This document shows positions 25,714 through 35,530 of a stretch of 64,000 bases of DNA, in pieces. How positions within the stretch are numbered: position 1 is the first letter of the stretch; every line of letters starts with the position of its first letter. Source of the stretch: Candidatus Melainabacteria bacterium. GTDB lineage: Bacteria > Cyanobacteriota > Vampirovibrionia > Obscuribacterales > Obscuribacteraceae. The DNA lies in the NCBI GenBank assembly GCA_003963305.1, contig RXJR01000001.1, positions 496,001-560,000 on the forward strand, written 5' to 3'. The position numbers were made by a program, and so were the translations under genes. The notes under the pieces were generated by a model. It searched no databases, was not told where the DNA came from, and saw only the letters and a program-made list of their open reading frames with translations.

Positions 25714-28700
25714 TATTCAACACCTCCAACTTCAGACTCAGGTCGCTCACCTGTCATTTCTTTGACCCGACAAATGGTGCGATGATCACAGGTAAGGCAA
25801 ACACTCTTGTTGGTCGGAGAGACTGAAAAATCTCCCGACGCAATGCCATTAACGATGCGCTTCACATGCTCCTCAGTCACCTGCAAAAGATTGATCGGTG
25901 TTTCATCACCGGAGCCATAACTGGAGCGCCTTTTTTTCCGACCATCGAAAAAGTGAGTACCAATTGGTGCTGCGGCCTGAACGCTAAGATATTTCGCCTC
26001 CACCGCTTTGGCGCCCGGTAGAATACATTGCTCGACAGCCAGTGCATAAAGCGGCAGCTGAATATTACGTCCTTCAACTACATCAGCGTCTGTCACGGGC
26101 GAAGAACCCTTTTTATAGTCTACGACTCTGATGCGCGGCTGTTCCTGCAAATCTTCGGCGATGTCGACGCGATCAATTTTGCCGAAGATAGCTATTGGTT
26201 TGTCGCTGCCGGAAGCAATCATAAGGGGCGGATACGACTCATCACCATCGAAACCGAATTTAGCTTCCACCAGTGTTGGCGCGTATTTGTCGGGGTCTGT
26301 TTGAGCGCTGGTCAACTCGAATTCGAAGAAACGCTGCAGGCGAAACTTTAGTTCGTTTTTCTGATACTGCCAGAATTCACTGCGCCGCAATTCACGTTTC
26401 TCCTCCAACCAGAGGAAAGCAGCATCAACTGAGCGGTCGAAGATTTCTCTGACCGCATCATGATCGGCCCAGGAAAGGTTCATGCTTTTGCTTTGCAGCT
26501 CAATATAGAAAAGTTCCAGAGCCTTGTGATACATCTCTCCGATTGCCTTGGCATCGAGCTCGTCTTCGGGCTCCATGTGAGGTGCGGCTTTGAGAACTTG
26601 TGAAATCCAATAGCGAAATGGACACTTGCCATATTCGTTCAGCTTCGAGGCGCTCCATCGCAGCGGCACCGCCACTGAAATCGCTCTTGTTTTGACGTAA
26701 TCAGTCAAATAGCCGTTGAATGAACTGGCAGCATAATTACCGGCGCGCGCCATTGCCACCGAAAGCGGTGCGCCCAGCTTATCACGCAAAGTCTCAACAT
26801 CCGGGTGAGCGGGCAGCTCGTGCGAAGCTAATTGTGGTCCTAATTTCCAGCCATGATGCGCGATCAGGTCGCGTGCCGACAGCGGCGCCAGATTGGATTC
26901 TGCAAAAGGCGCAATCGCGGGAGTCTCGTGCTCGAAATCTGAATTGCCCTCCGTCAAGAAAAACGATGGCGTCAATTCCTCACCACTCATATCTGAAAGC
27001 GGGCAAGAGAGATAAGCTTTTGCCTCGGCCCGCTGCACAAGCGAATTGAACAGAGCGAATTCAAAGGCTGGGTGAAAACGTGGATTTTGAATATTGACGT
27101 CGAAGGTTGCCCATTTCGCCACTTCATCACTGCTGACGAATCCCCGCTGGCTCGAGCGTTTTGGAAACTCGCCGTCAGCAAGCCCGGCAATAAAAACTTC
27201 TTTTACCAGCAAGTTCGGCGCCAGGTCTGCTCCACAGATCACTACACAATTGGCAGTGCGTGGAGTACGCCGGAAATTGCTTCTTTCGATAAGATTGCCC
27301 AGGCGCCCAAGAAGCCGTTCTACCGACTGTTCCTGTTCACCGAGGATGTTTTCCTCATGAACCAGAGAGGCGACGACACGACGTATCTCAACAAGCGCCC
27401 TCTGCTCTTCTAAAACATCGAATAGTTCCCGCTCAAGATTGGGCTCTGGATTGACAAGGCACTTTTCAATCACGTCTTCTATCCAGCGCACAAATTCATG
27501 ATAAGTTGCCACGGTTGGAGGCGTGACAATATCGAAAAAACGAAACAAGATGCTGCGAGCGTCAGCACGCGGTGCATCAAGACAGTGCCAGACATCTTCC
27601 CATTGCGAACGAGACCCAACCACGTTCATGCGCAATGAGGCACGATCTAGTCCCTCTATGTCACGACGCGTCAGTCCTATGTTCTTTCGATTGAAGTAAG
27701 GGCTGTTCAAGAGCGCTAGAGTGTCGGCACGCAGAAACTTATTGAAAGCCAGGTTGAAAAGCTTATTCAAAAACTGCACCAGGGGCAGTGCATTGAGAGT
27801 AATTGCTTCATCAATGTGATAATTCAGCCCGGCTGAATCAAACGCACTTGCTATGGCAGCTTTGTAGCTGCGGATATTGCGTGAAACAACAAGATAATCA
27901 CTGGCTTTGCGCCCGGCTTTGACGATTCCGTTTTTGATTTGACGAGCGATGTATTCCATCTCGAATTGCCGGTCGATGGCTCGGAACTTCTGACACTGTC
28001 GGGTTACGGTTACCGGAGCAGACATCTCCATAGTATTGACGGTCGAGCCGAGAGTGCGCAGCAAATCGTTGTAGCTGGCTTCTTTCCAGACATACTCTTG
28101 CGCCAGGTCTGCTTCAGGCGGCAGATAGTCAAAACAGATTTTCAAAGCTTCGCTGTGGCGCGCCAACCCGGCTAAAACCTGCAGTTGCAAGCTGTTGAAT
28201 CGGTCGAAACCATCGACTGCAATAAGACCTAGATCCATTGCGAAACTGTTCGAATAGAGAATCTCGCGAGCACGAAATGCCAGACCCTTTTCGTCATCGA
28301 AGCCGCACTGCGCCAATTCTGATTTATAGGCAGAATAGATTTTCGCCAGCTCCATATAGCGAGAATCAGATTGAGAAGTTCTCTCCAGTCGCCGTATCAC
28401 GTCATCCGGAGTGAGCGCTGCACGCTCAAACTCATCAATCAGATCAAGAATCGACTGGTGAGTGCCGGTAAAATTTACCATTCCGGCAATGTGCTTTAAT
28501 TCACCGGCTTCATTTAGACGCACCATGCATCTCGAGACAATCGCCGGGCGCACATTTTGCGGGATAACGCGAAAAGCCGTGCCGGAACGCCTCAAAACAA
28601 GCTCACACAATTTTTGAAAGTTGACTACCTTCAGCCCGACCAAACCGGACTTACCCGATTCGACGGTCCGTGACTGCAAAACCTGGTGCAGCCGCCGTTC

Positions 28701-28922
28701 CAATAACTGCTGATAACGCCTGGATGGAACGAGAATTATCGACTCTCTGAAAAGATTGGACTGACAGTATTCGATGATTTGATCGAGCAGCGCGAGCGTT
28801 TTTCCGGCTCGATAGGGTCCGATGATCAAATCAGCAATTGCAGTTTTGCCTTCGGTTGATAAGACAGAAGTGCTGATAGCGGCTATGGATTGGGTCGGAT
28901 GTGCCGGAATAGACACGATCAA
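25713..28922 (-). CDS. addB: AddB-like nuclease/helicase subunit
   Basis: A 1069-residue partner of AddA. The N-terminal ATP site is GPYRAGKT (35-42). The C-terminal PD-(D/E)XK nuclease has KIDRVDI and RVVDYKKGSSP. Four Cys in the AddB iron-sulfur arrangement are visible: one in KCPFRYW (about 767) and three in CLTCDHRTIC (1042, 1045, 1051), which would bind a 4Fe-4S cluster bracing the nuclease. It starts with TTG at 28922 behind a GGAGAAAT ribosome site. The protein scans for recombination hot spots (chi) in characterised systems; the local chi sequence is unknown. Confidence 0.87.
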   Translation of the reverse strand: MIVSIPAHPTQSIAAISTSVLSTEGKTAIADLIIGPYRAGKTLALLDQIIEYCQSNLFRESIILVPSRRYQQLLERRLHQVLQSRTVESGKSGLVGLKVVNFQKLCELVLRRSGTAFRVIPQNVRPAIVSRCMVRLNEAGELKHIAGMVNFTGTHQSILDLIDEFERAALTPDDVIRRLERTSQSDSRYMELAKIYSAYKSELAQCGFDDEKGLAFRAREILYSNSFAMDLGLIAVDGFDRFNSLQLQVLAGLARHSEALKICFDYLPPEADLAQEYVWKEASYNDLLRTLGSTVNTMEMSAPVTVTRQCQKFRAIDRQFEMEYIARQIKNGIVKAGRKASDYLVVSRNIRSYKAAIASAFDSAGLNYHIDEAITLNALPLVQFLNKLFNLAFNKFLRADTLALLNSPYFNRKNIGLTRRDIEGLDRASLRMNVVGSRSQWEDVWHCLDAPRADARSILFRFFDIVTPPTVATYHEFVRWIEDVIEKCLVNPEPNLERELFDVLEEQRALVEIRRVVASLVHEENILGEQEQSVERLLGRLGNLIERSNFRRTPRTANCVVICGADLAPNLLVKEVFIAGLADGEFPKRSSQRGFVSSDEVAKWATFDVNIQNPRFHPAFEFALFNSLVQRAEAKAYLSCPLSDMSGEELTPSFFLTEGNSDFEHETPAIAPFAESNLAPLSARDLIAHHGWKLGPQLASHELPAHPDVETLRDKLGAPLSVAMARAGNYAASSFNGYLTDYVKTRAISVAVPLRWSASKLNEYGKCPFRYWISQVLKAAPHMEPEDELDAKAIGEMYHKALELFYIELQSKSMNLSWADHDAVREIFDRSVDAAFLWLEEKRELRRSEFWQYQKNELKFRLQRFFEFELTSAQTDPDKYAPTLVEAKFGFDGDESYPPLMIASGSDKPIAIFGKIDRVDIAEDLQEQPRIRVVDYKKGSSPVTDADVVEGRNIQLPLYALAVEQCILPGAKAVEAKYLSVQAAAPIGTHFFDGRKKRRSSYGSGDETPINLLQVTEEHVKRIVNGIASGDFSVSPTNKSVCLTCDHRTICRVKEMTGERPESEVGGVE

Positions 28923-29014
28923 GATTTCTCCACTGCTGGATACGCTGTAAATGCAGTCAGCAGCGCTGATCTGCTTTGTGCTTTTTACTTTGTGTTTGTA
29001 GATTCAGTCTGCTT

Positions 29015-30031
29015 TTAGTGCAGAAATTCGCGCAAATGAGCCTGACAGGTTCGTCGCAACTTTTGCATTGCTTTGATTTCAATCTGTCTGACTTGCTCAC
29101 GGCTCATGTTCAATTGACGACCCAGCTCTTCCAGGCTGAGGGAGCGATCATTGTTGAGCCCATATCGAAACTGAATTACTTCTTTTTCGCGGTCTGTCAA
29201 TTCGTTCAACACATCATGCAAGTGCCTGCTCAAGAGCCTTGCAGCTGTGGCTTCATCAGGCATCGGTGCATCAGCATCTTCGATGATGTCAGCGAGCGTG
29301 CCATCAGAGTCGTCGCTGCAAGCAGAGTCGAGCGACAACGGCAATTTTGCTGAATCGAAAGCGAGCGAAATTTTGTCTTTCGACAAACCTGATGCTTCAG
29401 ATAATTCTTCCGGCGTCGGAAAGCGCCCCAACTCCTGCGCTAAGGCAGTAGCTGATCGCTTCAATTTTGTAATTGCTTCATTCATATGCACCGGCACTCG
29501 AATGGTTCGAGATTTATTTGCCAGTGCCCGAGTGACAGCTTGTCTGATCCACCATGTTGCGTAGGTGGAGAATTTGTTGCCCTTTTCCGGATCGAATTTT
29601 TCAACAGCACGAATCAGACCCAAGCTTCCTTCCTGAACCAGATCTTGGAAGCTCAAACCATGGTTTCGATATCTTTTTGCAATACTCACAACCAGGCGCA
29701 GGTTTGCCTGTATAAGCTTGCGTCGCGCGATCGCATCTCCAGCCTGCACTGCTCTGGCCAGCTCAATTTCTTCACGACCGTTGAGCAGCTTGTGCCGAGA
29801 TATCTCCTTTAGATATATCCTGACCGAATCCTCCTCTACAGAACGGTGCGCTAAAACTGGGCGCTCATTATCTAATACGTCATCTGACGATAAAAGTTCA
29901 AATGCAGATGATTTTTCTTCTTGAAGATCGGATGATTCTTCTTCGAACTCTTCGTCGCTCACGCCTTCTACGACAGTGAACTCCTGCTCACTGTGATCAT
30001 CTATTTTTGCCGCTCTTGCTCTCGATTTCAT
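29015..30031 (-). CDS. RNA polymerase sigma factor of the sigma-70 RpoD/SigA family
   Basis: A 338-residue sigma factor with regions 1.2 ([14 protein letters not shown]), 2 ([23 protein letters not shown] and [14 protein letters not shown]), 3, and 4 ([14 protein letters not shown] and the helix-turn-helix [18 protein letters not shown]). The first ~65 residues are acidic and poorly conserved, and region 1.1 is short. The length and the NLRLVVSIA signature fit a group 1 or 2 factor of cyanobacterial type. With one such gene in view, whether it is the housekeeping or an alternative factor cannot be told. The 333 bases upstream separate it from tRNA-Arg. Confidence 0.93.
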   Translation of the reverse strand: MKSRARAAKIDDHSEQEFTVVEGVSDEEFEEESSDLQEEKSSAFELLSSDDVLDNERPVLAHRSVEEDSVRIYLKEISRHKLLNGREEIELARAVQAGDAIARRKLIQANLRLVVSIAKRYRNHGLSFQDLVQEGSLGLIRAVEKFDPEKGNKFSTYATWWIRQAVTRALANKSRTIRVPVHMNEAITKLKRSATALAQELGRFPTPEELSEASGLSKDKISLAFDSAKLPLSLDSACSDDSDGTLADIIEDADAPMPDEATAARLLSRHLHDVLNELTDREKEVIQFRYGLNNDRSLSLEELGRQLNMSREQVRQIEIKAMQKLRRTCQAHLREFLH

Positions 30032-30364
30032 CAGTTAGTAATTCAATTTGACGACACGCCTGGTAATTCCTTTTATATGGTGGCATGAAGTCGTCTTAGC
30101 TTCCAGTGCCGTTCTTTTCATCACAGATATCTAGAAGATAAAGAAAGACGCTTTAAAAAGCAACAAGAAATTAGGCACCATAGGTGGAGTCACCAGAAGC
30201 ATATACACAAAGATCAGAATCGATGAACAGGAGATGTCTAAAGCGCATTGCATTCGACCGATCTGATCAATGTCAAATCAGTTGAAATTATTTCCAGAAA
30301 ACAAAAAAACAGTGCACACTGCCAGGTGCCATGTTTTATATACAACTGCTATTGCAAAAAAATT
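30032..30364. other. Intergenic region upstream of sigma factor
   Basis: No convincing ORF. The tRNA-proximal end carries a minus-strand terminator (30302-30322). The remainder probably holds the sigma-factor promoter; I could not pick a single convincing -35/-10 pair. Confidence 0.4.
30302..30322 (-). terminator. Terminator downstream of tRNA-Arg
   Basis: On the minus strand a short stem (GCAGT/ACTGT, loop GTGC) is followed by seven T residues, 40-60 bases after the tRNA 3' end. The stem is short but the T-tract is strong. Confidence 0.55.
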
Positions 30365-30438
30365 CGTGCCCGTTGAGATTCGAACTCAAGGCCTTCGGCT
30401 TCGGAGGCCGACGCTCTATCCAGCTGAGCTACGGGCAC
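30365..30438 (-). tRNA. tRNA-Arg (anticodon CCG)
   Basis: A 74-base cloverleaf on the minus strand. The acceptor GTGCCCG pairs with CGGGCAC. The D-arm is GCTC/GAGC, the anticodon stem TCGGC/GCCGA encloses the loop CTCCGAA, and the T-arm TTGAG/CTCAA encloses TTCGAAT. The anticodon CCG reads the Arg codon CGG. The discriminator base is G and CCA is not encoded. It sits between the Crp/Fnr regulator and the sigma-factor gene, on the same strand as both. Confidence 0.95.
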
Positions 30439-30471
30439 TCAGAAGACCTATTATATACGCTGTACGGATAA

Positions 30472-31164
30472 TTACGGATGCCGAATCATGTCTTCAAGAG
30501 CATCAAGGTTGTGAATTGTCACGCGCTTGGACTCCATCTCGATCCAATTACTGGTTCGAAACCTGTTCAAAATCTGAGTAACTGTGACCCTCGATGATCC
30601 AACCAGGTCTGCTATCTCCTGGTGCGTCAAAGGGAATTCTACTTTTATGCCGTTGGGAGTAACCCTGCCGTGACTCTCTGCCAGGCTCACAAGCAGACGC
30701 GCCACGCGACTGGGTACTTGCCTGAAAACCAGGTCTTCAATGCGAGCCTGTGCCTGTTTCAATCGCATGCCGATAATCTGAATCAGGCGCAAACCAAATT
30801 CCGGATTTTCACGAATCAAAGTCTGGAATGCTTCCCGGCTGATCTGATAAATGCGTGAGTCTTCAAGCGTCTCAGCGTAGCTGTCATGCTCACCGGCTTC
30901 CCATGCGGCTTCACCAATCAAGTCACCGGGTCCGAGCAGGGCCAGAATAACTGTTTTGCCTTCAGCTGACAGGCGAGTCAGACGCACTCGCCCCTTTTCA
31001 ATAAAGTAGATGGCATCAGAGGCGACACCGGGAGAAAAGATCACATGATGCTTGGGCAGGTCTTGCTCTTCCAGGATGCCTAGCAAGCGACCCAACTCGA
31101 CCGGGTTAAAGGACTCAAAAATCTCGCTTTGCCTCAAGCTAAAGAGCTTTGGAGCAGTTTTCAT
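30472..31164 (-). CDS. Crp/Fnr-family transcriptional regulator
   Basis: A 230-residue regulator from ATG 31164, with a GGGGGAA ribosome site; a GTG at 31182 would add six residues. The N-terminal cyclic-nucleotide-binding-like beta-roll (about 20-125) includes FSPGVASDAIYFIEKGRVRL and GPGDLIGEAAW. A long dimerisation helix follows, then a winged helix with the recognition segment THQEIADLVGSSRVTVTQILNRF. No N-terminal Cys cluster is present, so oxygen sensing through Fe-S is unlikely. The beta-roll lacks an obvious full cAMP-binding RxA/S pair, so another ligand is possible. The 5' leader is long and contains a foldable element (31212-31260). Confidence 0.9.
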   Translation of the reverse strand: MKTAPKLFSLRQSEIFESFNPVELGRLLGILEEQDLPKHHVIFSPGVASDAIYFIEKGRVRLTRLSAEGKTVILALLGPGDLIGEAAWEAGEHDSYAETLEDSRIYQISREAFQTLIRENPEFGLRLIQIIGMRLKQAQARIEDLVFRQVPSRVARLLVSLAESHGRVTPNGIKVEFPLTHQEIADLVGSSRVTVTQILNRFRTSNWIEMESKRVTIHNLDALEDMIRHP

Positions 31165-31602
31165 AGAGCCGCTTCCCCCCACGAGTCCATATCAAGCGCC
31201 TGGCTGCCGAGAACTCGTACCTGGCTGTGCATTCCGAGGATTTGAACTCGGAGACGAGTTTTAACGTATTACCGTTAGAAGCTAGCTAATGAATAAAAAT
31301 TGTTGGCTAGCAACCTTTTTATACCCTCGACCATTTCTTTGTAACACCGTACAAAATCAAGCCGGATCTATCGAGTTGGTATCAAAAGGCATATGCGGAA
31401 ACCCTACACAGCATAATGGTGCCACTTTTAATTCGCGTGTAAGGCGCGCATACCGCTATAATCTGGCTGTGTATGTGCACAGAGCTTGCACTAGATTGTT
31501 CGAAAATCAGCGTTTCAAATTCTGCCTTAACGCTCGCTGGCGTTTTTAGGTCGGGCACGGCATGGCGCCAACGCTTAATTCAACACGAGGAGAAGAACTA
31601 CA
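31165..31602. other. Divergent region between crp-like gene and recA
   Basis: 438 bases without a real ORF. It holds a nested stem-loop (31212-31260), a good -10 box TATAAT at 31457-31462 with no clear -35, and a small hairpin AACGC/GCGTT with a following T-run near 31529-31550, inside the presumed recA leader. I found no recognisable LexA box of the Gram-negative, Gram-positive or cyanobacterial type. Confidence 0.4.
31212..31260. other. Nested stem-loop with T-arm-like core
   Basis: Outer arms AACTCGT (31212-31218) and ACGAGTT (31254-31260) enclose inner arms TCCGAG (31233-31238) and CTCGGA (31247-31252). On the minus strand the inner loop reads TTCAAATC, similar to a tRNA T-loop, and the element would lie in the crp-like 5' leader. 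On the plus strand it is followed by TTAA, so it could also be a weak terminator. Confidence 0.5.
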
Positions 31603-32757
31603 ATGGCGTTAGTCACGAAAGAGAAAAATGGTAAATCAACAGCCGATAAACACGATATAAAAGGCTCTGTTGGCGAAGTACTCAAAAATAAAGATGAAAA
31701 CAGCAAAGTGATATCACCAGAACGAAGCAAAGCACTCGGATTAGCACTTGATTCGATCAAAAAGGCTTATGGAGACGGCTCCATCATGCGCCTGGGCGAT
31801 TCAAGACAGGCTGGCATCGAGACTGTACCGACAGGCGCGCTGTCACTGGACGTCGCTCTTGGTGTCGGCGGTCTGCCGCGCGGCAGAATCATCGAAATCT
31901 ACGGACCGGAGTCTTCAGGTAAGACGACTCTCGCCCAACACGTTGCTGCTGAAGTGCAGAAACTGGGCGGCATCGCAGCTATAGTCGACGCCGAACACGC
32001 GATGGATCCCGAATATGCCAGAGCACTTGGAGTCAATGTTGACGAGCTTCTGATCTCGCAACCTGACACCGGCGAGCAAGCGCTCGAAATCACCGAACAG
32101 CTGGTTCGTTCAGGCGCAGTTGATCTCGTTATCGTTGACTCAGTTGCGGCACTGGTGCCGAAAGCTGAAATCGAAGGCGAAATGGGCGACAGCTTGCCTG
32201 GTCTGCAAGCTCGTTTGATGAGTCAGGCGTTGCGCAAACTGACAGCCGTAGTCAGCAAAACAAACACAATCGTCATCTTCATCAATCAGCTAAGACAAAA
32301 AATCGGTGTCATGTATGGAAATCCAGAAACTACCACCGGTGGAAACGCTCTTAAATTCTACGCTTCAGTTCGTCTCGATATTCGCAAGATCGAAACGCTG
32401 AAGAAAGACAGCACCGAATATGGTAACCGCGTTAAAGTCAAAATCGTCAAAAACAAAGTGGCACCACCATTTAGAATTGCCGAATTCGACATTATTTACG
32501 GACGCGGCATCAGCACCTCCGGCTGCGTACTCGACATGGCTACCGAGCTTGAAATCGTCAAGAAATCAGGCGCCTGGTTCAGCTACAAAGACGAGCGCAT
32601 CGGACAGGGACGCGAAACTACTCGCAACTTCCTGGAAGCAAACCCAGCCATGCTGGCCGAAATCGATGCGAAAGTTAGAGCCGCTCTGTCAGCGAAGAAT
32701 CCTCCCAGCTCCGGAAAAGCAAAAGCCGAAGCGAAAGACGACGCTGACGCTGAATAA
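31603..32757 (+). CDS. recA: Recombinase RecA
   Basis: A 384-residue RecA that forms filaments on single-stranded DNA, drives strand exchange and triggers SOS cleavage. Walker [10 protein letters not shown] is at 101-109, the [22 protein letters not shown] block carries Walker B and loop L1, and [27 protein letters not shown] is complete in the subunit interface and loop L2. There is an extra ~40-residue charged N-terminal extension compared with E. coli RecA. An excellent GAGGAGAA ribosome site precedes the ATG. A strong terminator follows directly. Confidence 0.98.
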   Translation: MALVTKEKNGKSTADKHDIKGSVGEVLKNKDENSKVISPERSKALGLALDSIKKAYGDGSIMRLGDSRQAGIETVPTGALSLDVALGVGGLPRGRIIEIYGPESSGKTTLAQHVAAEVQKLGGIAAIVDAEHAMDPEYARALGVNVDELLISQPDTGEQALEITEQLVRSGAVDLVIVDSVAALVPKAEIEGEMGDSLPGLQARLMSQALRKLTAVVSKTNTIVIFINQLRQKIGVMYGNPETTTGGNALKFYASVRLDIRKIETLKKDSTEYGNRVKVKIVKNKVAPPFRIAEFDIIYGRGISTSGCVLDMATELEIVKKSGAWFSYKDERIGQGRETTRNFLEANPAMLAEIDAKVRAALSAKNPPSSGKAKAEAKDDADAE

Positions 32758-32773
32758 ACAAAAAGATGAATCG

Positions 32774-32800
32774 AAGCGGCAGAGAAATCTGCCGCTTTTT
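32774..32800 (+). terminator. Intrinsic terminator after recA
   Basis: AAGCGGCAGA (32774-32783) pairs with TCTGCCGCTT (32788-32797) around a GAAA tetraloop, with a T-run to 32800. It ends only three bases before the lnt start codon. Confidence 0.9.
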
Positions 32801-32802
32801 CT

Positions 32803-34353
32803 ATGATCAAGCCGCCGTTCGAACCAAATATTCTTCTGCTCCTGGCCGCCTGCGGGCTAGTTTTAGGACTGTCCGCGCCGGGGTTTGGACAGTGGTATCT
32901 GGCATGGTTCGGTCTTGTGCCACTACTTCTAGCAGCCACATCCAGCAAAGGACTGTGGCAGGCGCTCTTGCGTGGATTCAGCTTCGGTCTTAGCTACAAC
33001 CTCACCTACCTGAACTGGTTTCTCAACTTGCAGCCGCTTGACTGGCTTAACTTCAACGGCTGGCAAGGTTGGCTGCTAGCCGGCACCGCCTGGGCATTTG
33101 TGGCGACGATACAGGGGGTCATAGTCGCAGTCTTCGCTGCGGTAATCAGCAAACTACCGTTGACTGGAAGTATCATCCCCACCAGGCTGGAAAATTCCTG
33201 GCGTCTGCCGGCACTAATTACGGTGCCGGTGGTCTGGGTGTTGATCACTTTCTTCCTCGGTAATGCGCACGATCTGCTGGGGGTGCCATGGTCGATGCTC
33301 GAGTATTCCCAGTACAAACAGCTGCCTCTCATTCAGATTGCAAGCATCATAGGCGGTGTCGGGTTGGGATGTCTGATTGCCTTGAGCAACACAACGATTG
33401 CATCGTACATTGCCACCAGTAGCGAGAAGTTCAAGGGCAGTTCGCTCAAAGCAAAAGATAAGCGCACCGCCATCATTCACATTGTCGCTCTAGCGGCCAT
33501 TCTGCTTGGCACCATCGCCTACGGCTTTCAAAGGCTTTCCGCGGCCAACGCAGAAGAAACTCTCACCGTCTCGGTTTTGCAGGGCAACATCAACATTGAG
33601 ATGGAGCGCACTAAGCATCGATACAGCTTAGACGAACTGCTGATTCGCTATGCAAGAATGCTTGAGCAATGCCCTCAGGGTTTGATCGTATGGACAGAAA
33701 ACGCCCTGCCCGCTTATCTCATCGATCAGGTCGGCGCTGTCGCTGACCTGGCTGGGTTCGCTAAACGGCACCAGTGCGACATGGTAATAGGAGCCATGTA
33801 CCATGACCACGATCACACACCCTTCAATTCCGCCTATGGTATTACAAGCAGTGGCGAGCTGGTCAACGAAGTTTACAGCAAGCGCTATCTGGTGCCATTT
33901 GGAGAATACACTCCCGCCTCAGTTCGCAACCTGCCTGAATGGATATTGCGCTTAACAAACACTCCAGCAGGCGGCGGTTTCGGTTCAGGCAAGACGGCTG
34001 TAGCTCTGCCGTTAGCATGCGGACAGGTGGCCCCCTTGATATGTTTCGAAACGTTATCACCAGAACTGTGTGCCTCAAGCGTCAGAAAAGGCGGACAGCT
34101 ACTCGTCAATATCAGCGACCTGGCGTGGTTTCATCGATCGATGATCGGCGAGCAAATGATCGCCTTTTCAGTTTTCAGGGCAGTCGAGAACAGACGCAGC
34201 TTTGTTTTTGGAGCCAATACGGGACCCTCTGCTATCATTGACCAGAACGGCAGGATAAAAGAGCTGTCGGGACAGGAAAAAGATCTGGTCCTTACTGGAA
34301 AGGTAACCCTTTCGACTGAGCTGACCCCTTTTACTCACTGGTTCATCTTTTAA
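32803..34353 (+). CDS. lnt: Apolipoprotein N-acyltransferase
   Basis: A 516-residue inner-membrane enzyme that adds the third acyl chain to lipoproteins. Seven to eight N-terminal helices are followed by a periplasmic nitrilase-type domain. Its catalytic triad Glu299 (WTENALPAY), Lys360 (SKRYLVPFGEY) and Cys414 (LICFETLSP) matches E. coli Glu267-Lys335-Cys387. Its presence implies triacylated lipoproteins and a diderm envelope. The ATG at 32803 sits directly after the recA terminator with no visible ribosome site. Transcription may rely on read-through, or translation may begin at a later codon. Confidence 0.95.
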   Translation: MIKPPFEPNILLLLAACGLVLGLSAPGFGQWYLAWFGLVPLLLAATSSKGLWQALLRGFSFGLSYNLTYLNWFLNLQPLDWLNFNGWQGWLLAGTAWAFVATIQGVIVAVFAAVISKLPLTGSIIPTRLENSWRLPALITVPVVWVLITFFLGNAHDLLGVPWSMLEYSQYKQLPLIQIASIIGGVGLGCLIALSNTTIASYIATSSEKFKGSSLKAKDKRTAIIHIVALAAILLGTIAYGFQRLSAANAEETLTVSVLQGNINIEMERTKHRYSLDELLIRYARMLEQCPQGLIVWTENALPAYLIDQVGAVADLAGFAKRHQCDMVIGAMYHDHDHTPFNSAYGITSSGELVNEVYSKRYLVPFGEYTPASVRNLPEWILRLTNTPAGGGFGSGKTAVALPLACGQVAPLICFETLSPELCASSVRKGGQLLVNISDLAWFHRSMIGEQMIAFSVFRAVENRRSFVFGANTGPSAIIDQNGRIKELSGQEKDLVLTGKVTLSTELTPFTHWFIF

Positions 34354-34364
34354 GGTTTTTCGTT

Positions 34365-35024
34365 TTGAAATCAACACAGCTCCAGCGCAAGACAGCCCCT
34401 GGCCTGATTGCCACTTTGACATTCGTTGCCCTCCTCTCCAGTTACAGTGCAGGCTGGGCAAAAGATTCAAAAGAAACTCCTGTGAACGTCAGCGCCGACG
34501 CCAAAGCCGGCACTGCAGGCGAAAACGAAGATAAGAAGAAGCATCTGGCTCGCTCGACCTCATGTTTCGAGGTTGCCGCACCGAGAGAAGTCATATGGCT
34601 GACATTGACCAACTTTTCAAAGTATCCTGACCTTTTCAAGCGCATCAAAACATGCCGAGTGACTAAGCGAGAAGGCGATCTCGTATTCATCGAAAGCATG
34701 ATGAAATCCCAACTGTTCATTAAACCGTGCCAGCACACCATCAATGACCTTGGCAAGGGTCCCGGAACGCTCAAATGGAAGCTCCTCGATGGTAACTTCA
34801 AGTCCGTAGAAGGCATCTGGACGCTGGAGCCAGTCAAAGACGGCGACCACACCAGGGTCACTTACACAATCGAAGTCGATCCGGGCATCGTGCCGCAGGG
34901 AATCTGCTCGATGTTCATGAAAGCCATTCAGAAAGAAGCTGTCGCATCGGTCACTTCAGTATCTGAATCATTTTTTGCAGAGCGCCGTGCAGCCAATGAG
35001 CGCTCAACTAACAACAAAGGTTAG
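34365..35024 (+). CDS. Exported SRPBCC/START-like protein
   Basis: A 219-residue protein starting with TTG, 11 bases after lnt, so probably cotranscribed. A signal peptide (LIATLTFVALLSSYSAGWA) precedes the SRPBCC fold. The fold shows FEVAAPREVIWLTLTNFSKYPDLF at its start and a long C-terminal helix (FMKAIQKEAVASVTSVSESFF). This fold binds hydrophobic ligands such as lipids or polyketides. An exported member next to lnt may carry lipids across the periplasm, which is inference only. No catalytic residues can be assigned. Confidence 0.8.
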   Translation: MKSTQLQRKTAPGLIATLTFVALLSSYSAGWAKDSKETPVNVSADAKAGTAGENEDKKKHLARSTSCFEVAAPREVIWLTLTNFSKYPDLFKRIKTCRVTKREGDLVFIESMMKSQLFIKPCQHTINDLGKGPGTLKWKLLDGNFKSVEGIWTLEPVKDGDHTRVTYTIEVDPGIVPQGICSMFMKAIQKEAVASVTSVSESFFAERRAANERSTNNKG

Positions 35025-35104
35025 AGAGTTACTTTCCGCTTCAAGGCTCCAGACTCCGTTTCAAGGACCGGACTGGACTTGTGACATCTAAACCCGAACT
35101 GGAC

Positions 35105-35467
35105 CTAAGCAGGACTGACAGGCTTACCAGGACGGACTACTGAGCCTTTGCCAACTTTCATAGCCGACTTAATTTCAACGACCACAGTATTGCCCGAAAC
35201 AGACTTGAGGCGCCCCATGGCAACCTCGCCCCATCTCTGCGATGAAGGTGTCATTCCTTCGCCTTGCTGCATGATCTTGATGCTGTCATCGCGCGTATTT
35301 TTCTTTTCGAACTGACCTTCAATTTGCACAGTCACTTCGGTCGCACCCATCTTGACTTTGGGTCCGGCTTGCAAAGTGCCCTTACCGCAAGGGGTCCAGA
35401 TCTGGTTGAGAGTATTAGTTCCCGCGCCCCACTCATAGAGTGTTACCGGTTTGCCAAGCCTGATCAT
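35105..35467 (-). CDS. Hypothetical protein, all-beta
   Basis: A 120-residue protein from ATG 35467, which has a GAGGTG ribosome site; a TTG at 35479 adds four residues. The sequence is almost all beta type (GKPVTLYEWGAGT, EVTVQIEGQFEK, GNTVVVEIKSAMKVGKGSVV) with no signal peptide or membrane helix. I do not recognise a family. It follows the NDUFA9-like SDR gene on the same strand with 63 bases between them. Confidence 0.6.
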   Translation of the reverse strand: MIRLGKPVTLYEWGAGTNTLNQIWTPCGKGTLQAGPKVKMGATEVTVQIEGQFEKKNTRDDSIKIMQQGEGMTPSSQRWGEVAMGRLKSVSGNTVVVEIKSAMKVGKGSVVRPGKPVSPA

Positions 35468-35530
35468 CGCGCACCTCAAACAGTAGATTCACCGCCCAAA
35501 AAAATAGCACAATACCGCTCGCCGTGTCGC

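Noticed and set aside
31228-31290. tRNA-like sequence with a T-loop
   Set aside because: Only a T-arm-like hairpin is present; there is no matching acceptor stem, D-arm or anticodon arm, and the loop has eight bases.
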